From Chelonoidis abingdonii (taxonomy: Eukaryota; Chordata; Testudines; Testudinidae): a DNA stretch of 64,000 bases. The stretch spans positions 60,495,965-60,559,964 of the forward strand of contig NC_133771.1 in the NCBI RefSeq assembly GCF_003597395.2. Direction: 5' to 3'. Shown one piece after another: positions 61,068-64,000 of the stretch. A model generated the notes under the pieces. That model was not told the DNA's origin, ran no database searches, and was given only the letters and a program-made list of their open reading frames with translations. Position numbers and translations under genes: made by a program. Numbering within the stretch: the first letter of the stretch is position 1; the number at the start of each line of letters is the position of its first letter.

Positions 61068-62489
61068 TCAGAGGCCACCACATACAGTCAGTCTGATAAG
61101 TATTCCGTTTCACAAAAACGGGCTTGGAAATGATTGTCAGATGAAAGCCAACAACTCAGTTTAAAGGACAAGAGAGAAAAGAAGTGGAAAAACTCTATAT
61201 AGTCGGGCTAACAAACACCATATGGCCAAGTCACAATTCTTAAGGCTAACAAAATTTTGATAGTTATATTAAACCTCATGGTTCAGAGTTTAATCTAATA
61301 TCTATTAGAGATCCACTTGAGACCTAATGTGGGAGAGTCAGATTATCGCAAATCTGCCTTTTGTGGGGTTTCTTATCCAATGGCAATTCCTACATCCTTA
61401 CAGGCCCTTACAGTGTTGCCACTAAATAAACTGCAACACACACATACTGATTTCCACAGAAGCAGGACTGGGTCCTTAGTGTGCCCTTGTACTATTCCAA
61501 GTGGTTCATCTGATGTAGGAAATCTAAACTACTGAACTGTGATATATGGTTCCCAAATTAACTCAACCTTTTTGCCTTTGCATTTAACTTGAGGGCTGAT
61601 TATCTGCAGTGGCAGGGTAATTTGCAAGTATCTGATGTAGTCTTTGACTTCAAGAAGTGTTTGGATGTTCACTAGATGGGGTACATCTCTTAGTTATTAA
61701 CAAAATGATAGGCCAAAAATATTATGTTACTCATTAAATGTAAAATAAATCAGGGAACAAGAGAAATTTCTGTATGACATTTAAATTTAAATCAGAGCTT
61801 ATTGCTATATTTGAAAACTAAAGCAAAAGTCTCATCCCAACAGGATTCCTCCTAATCAACACTCAGAGATGCTACCTGTTGTTTTTTAAATTTCTGCTTT
61901 TCAGAAGAGGAATAAGTAAAAACACCTAAAATCAAGACACAGTCTCAGCAATAAAGATCCCCCTTGTGAAGTGCTTTTCAAATATCTATCAGCATTTTAA
62001 CAAATTCCTTTTTATGGGTTAGACAACTAATCTGATACCGTAATAGTGTTGACACTGTGTGGCAGCTTTGCATTTTAAATGTTAATGTAATTTCCAACTG
62101 AAAGTGTGGCAATAGGCTAAAACTGCACTCTTATGCAAGTGATTTTTTTAAAAAATGACAAACATGTGGCAGTCTGAAGTCAACTTGCTTTAAAAACGCC
62201 AGGGATACAGGAAAGGTGCACTCAACACAGTACCTGATAACATTTAAGCAACGGTTTTATACAAAGTAGCAAAATTAAAGGCTGTGGTGGCAGACACCTC
62301 TGTCATGGGCTTGCTTGAACAGCTCCTGAGTCGACTGCCTGTGTTAAATAGGAAAGACACTAAGCTATGCTTTCCAAGCTCTTATTTAACTTTGAGCACC
62401 TCTGAATTTGTTCCTTGCTTACTTCTCCTGGCAAACTATTTCAACAGTGATGCTGGAACTTTCTTCTTAATATAAGCATTGCAGTCAAG
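61068..62489. other. SLC17A5 intron 7, nothing recognised
   Basis: I searched for the preceding sialin exon on the minus strand and did not find it. No other feature is seen. Confidence 0.5.
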
Positions 62490-62610
62490 TGGCTTGGGCA
62501 CCTGCCTAGGAATCAGGACACCTGGGTGCTGAGCTCAGTCACTGCAGCATGAATATGGTCAAGCCACTTCACCTGTTTCCCTTGGTCTGTCTCATCTGTT
62601 CAGATTCTGA
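62490..62610 (+). repeat. MIR-like SINE
   Basis: AGTGGCTTGGGCACCTGCCT, then GGTCAAGCCACTTCACCTG and TCTGTCTCATCTGTTCAG, follows the MIR order at low identity. Confidence 0.5.
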
Positions 62611-62737
62611 TAGACTTTTTCAAAGGTGCTAGGCTCTCATTTGTGGCTTCGAAAATTTTCCTTTGTAAGCAAAGTAGGCCTCAATCACAATTGAAACCTT
62701 TAGGTGCTACTGTAATACAAATAAATGAAATCTAAAT

Positions 62738-63079
62738 CAAGGGTTCTCAATCTTTTTCTTTCTGAGGCCCTCCACAACATGCTATAAAAACTCCATGGCC
62801 TGCCTGTGCCACAACAACTCATTTTTTGCATATAAAAGCCAGGGCCAGCAGTAGGGAGTAGCAAAAGCAGGGCAATTGCGTGGGGCCGCACACCACAGGG
62901 GGCCCTGTGAAACTAAGCTGCTCAGGCTTCGCCTTCAGCCTCAGGTGGGGGGCTCAGGGCCCTGGGCTTCAGCATCACGTGGTGAGGGTTTGGCTTTCTA
63001 CCCTGGGCTCCAGCAAGTCTAACACTGGTCCTGCTTGGGAGCCCCCCAGGTGTCCCGGACCCCTAGTTGAGAACCACTG
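62738..63079. mobile_element. Non-autonomous hAT element, 342 bp
   Basis: Ends CAAGGGTTCTCAATC and TTGAGAACCACTG are inverted repeats with a perfect 8-bp target duplication ATCTAAAT (62730-62737 and 63080-63087). Confidence 0.9.
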
Positions 63080-63460
63080 ATCTAAATTATAATTTTCCTT
63101 TTGTTCAACTGCAGCCAGTCAATCTTGTTTTAAGAAGTGTCTAATGTTTTTCCTCTCACATCATCCTCATGTAGGCATTTACACAGCATAAGCACGTTTC
63201 CCCTTTTCAGGATAAATAATTTCAATTACTTTATCATTTTCTCTTATGTCCTGTCATCATACTCCTGAATTATGCTACATTTTTGGACTTCAGCTGGGCT
63301 GTAGCACAACTAAATCCTGTATTACAACAATGATTTGTATTTTACTTCTGCTAAGAAGGAAAAAAGAAAAAGGAATACCGTGTTTTAAAAGGGATCCCAT
63401 CAGATTAAAAAACGTTGCCTAGATTTCAAATAAAAGGGTTAAAACTAATTTAAGATTATA

Positions 63461-63565
63461 AAAACGGCTGTACTGGGCCAGACTAATGGTCCATCTAGCC
63501 TTGTATCTTGTCTTCCAACAGTGGCCAGTGCCAGGTGCTTCAGAAGGAATGAACAGTTTCAAATA
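63461..63565 (-). repeat. CR1 LINE 3' tail fragment
   Basis: GGCTGTACTGGGCCAGAC, GGTCCATCTAGCCTTGTATC and CAGTGGCCAGTGCCAGGTGC match the CR1 tail at 2062 and 39478. The remaining sequence to 64000 is intronic with a C-rich run near 63663-63695. Confidence 0.75.
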
Positions 63566-64000
63566 CTATACCTGCACATCAACCCCCAATGTTTTTGGTT
63601 TGATCATTTCTCTTCCTTTTCTGTTGTTGTTGTTGCCAGGTGGAATACCCATCAATCCCTCTTCCCCCCCCACCCCCCCGACACCCTCCATCCCCACCCC
63701 AAACTGCCAACTAGGCAAACAAAAGAACCCAATCCCACTCAAGAGAAAGACTAGCCAGGAAAATACCCTGATGCACACAAAGCATTAACAAATGAACAAC
63801 AAAAAACTCAAAGAATTTCCCACCTAATCTTCAGTAAAGTAACTTAGATGTTCTAAACAACAGTAAAACATTCAACGAAAGTGATTTGTGTAGTGCTAAG
63901 TCCTACAATTCACATCCATTGGCAATTTCACAGTCAGGATTATTAAAATTCCTCAGTTCATGATTCAGCTATTTAACCTGAAATTCACAGTGTTGTATTG

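Noticed and set aside
61068..64000. The next upstream SLC17A5 exon
   Set aside because: No minus-strand stretch with sialin similarity and splice sites was found before the window end.

Overview
The window reads as nuclear DNA from a reptile, most likely a turtle. It is AT-rich and intron-rich. It holds four exons of one vertebrate gene with canonical GT-AG splice sites. The rest is a dense litter of old transposons: CR1-type LINEs, hAT and PIF/Harbinger DNA transposons with MITEs, solo LTRs, MIR-like SINEs and a Penelope-like repeat. The Harbinger family carrying a Myb/SANT-like protein, the TGTCATA-ended LTR family and the CR1 3' tails are, from my knowledge of these families, typical of turtle genomes. 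The species call is inference.

The one host gene is SLC17A5 (sialin, the lysosomal sialic acid/H+ symporter), on the minus strand in the right half. Its last four coding exons are at 59908-60040, 55792-55939, 50538-50628 and 48274-48411. They encode the C-terminal 169 residues (membrane segments about 8 to 12) and the stop codon. The upstream exons lie beyond position 64000. Introns carry MITEs, a mariner-like element and a solo LTR. No other host gene was found.

Left part (1-9033): a CR1 reverse-transcriptase fragment, a hAT element split by a CR1 insertion, two solo LTRs and a broken Harbinger transposase. Middle part (9034-19596): a fold-back hAT element whose target-site duplication GTGATAAT lies at both outer ends, but whose interior is broken by an assembly problem. 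A 25-N gap (10256-10280) is followed by an 8.15-kb, indel-ridden second copy of 1258-9554 (10281-18432). A 461-bp piece also appears twice in opposite orientations. I read 9675-18552 as mostly a false duplication; the true element is probably about 1.68 kb.

From 19.6 to 48 kb: a CR1 3' end, a Harbinger element of about 4.9 kb with remnants of both its proteins and a nested LTR, a hAT element, a long CR1 copy, a Penelope-like element with inverted arms and a 12-bp target duplication, tRNA-like SINE pieces, an ERV-type LTR and MIRs. From 48 kb on: SLC17A5 and its intronic repeats, including three DNA transposons inserted side by side at one target (57873-58689).

I found no new biological system. 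The most noteworthy items are the palindrome-associated misassembly, the double-3'-end hAT fold-back and the serial reuse of one transposon target.
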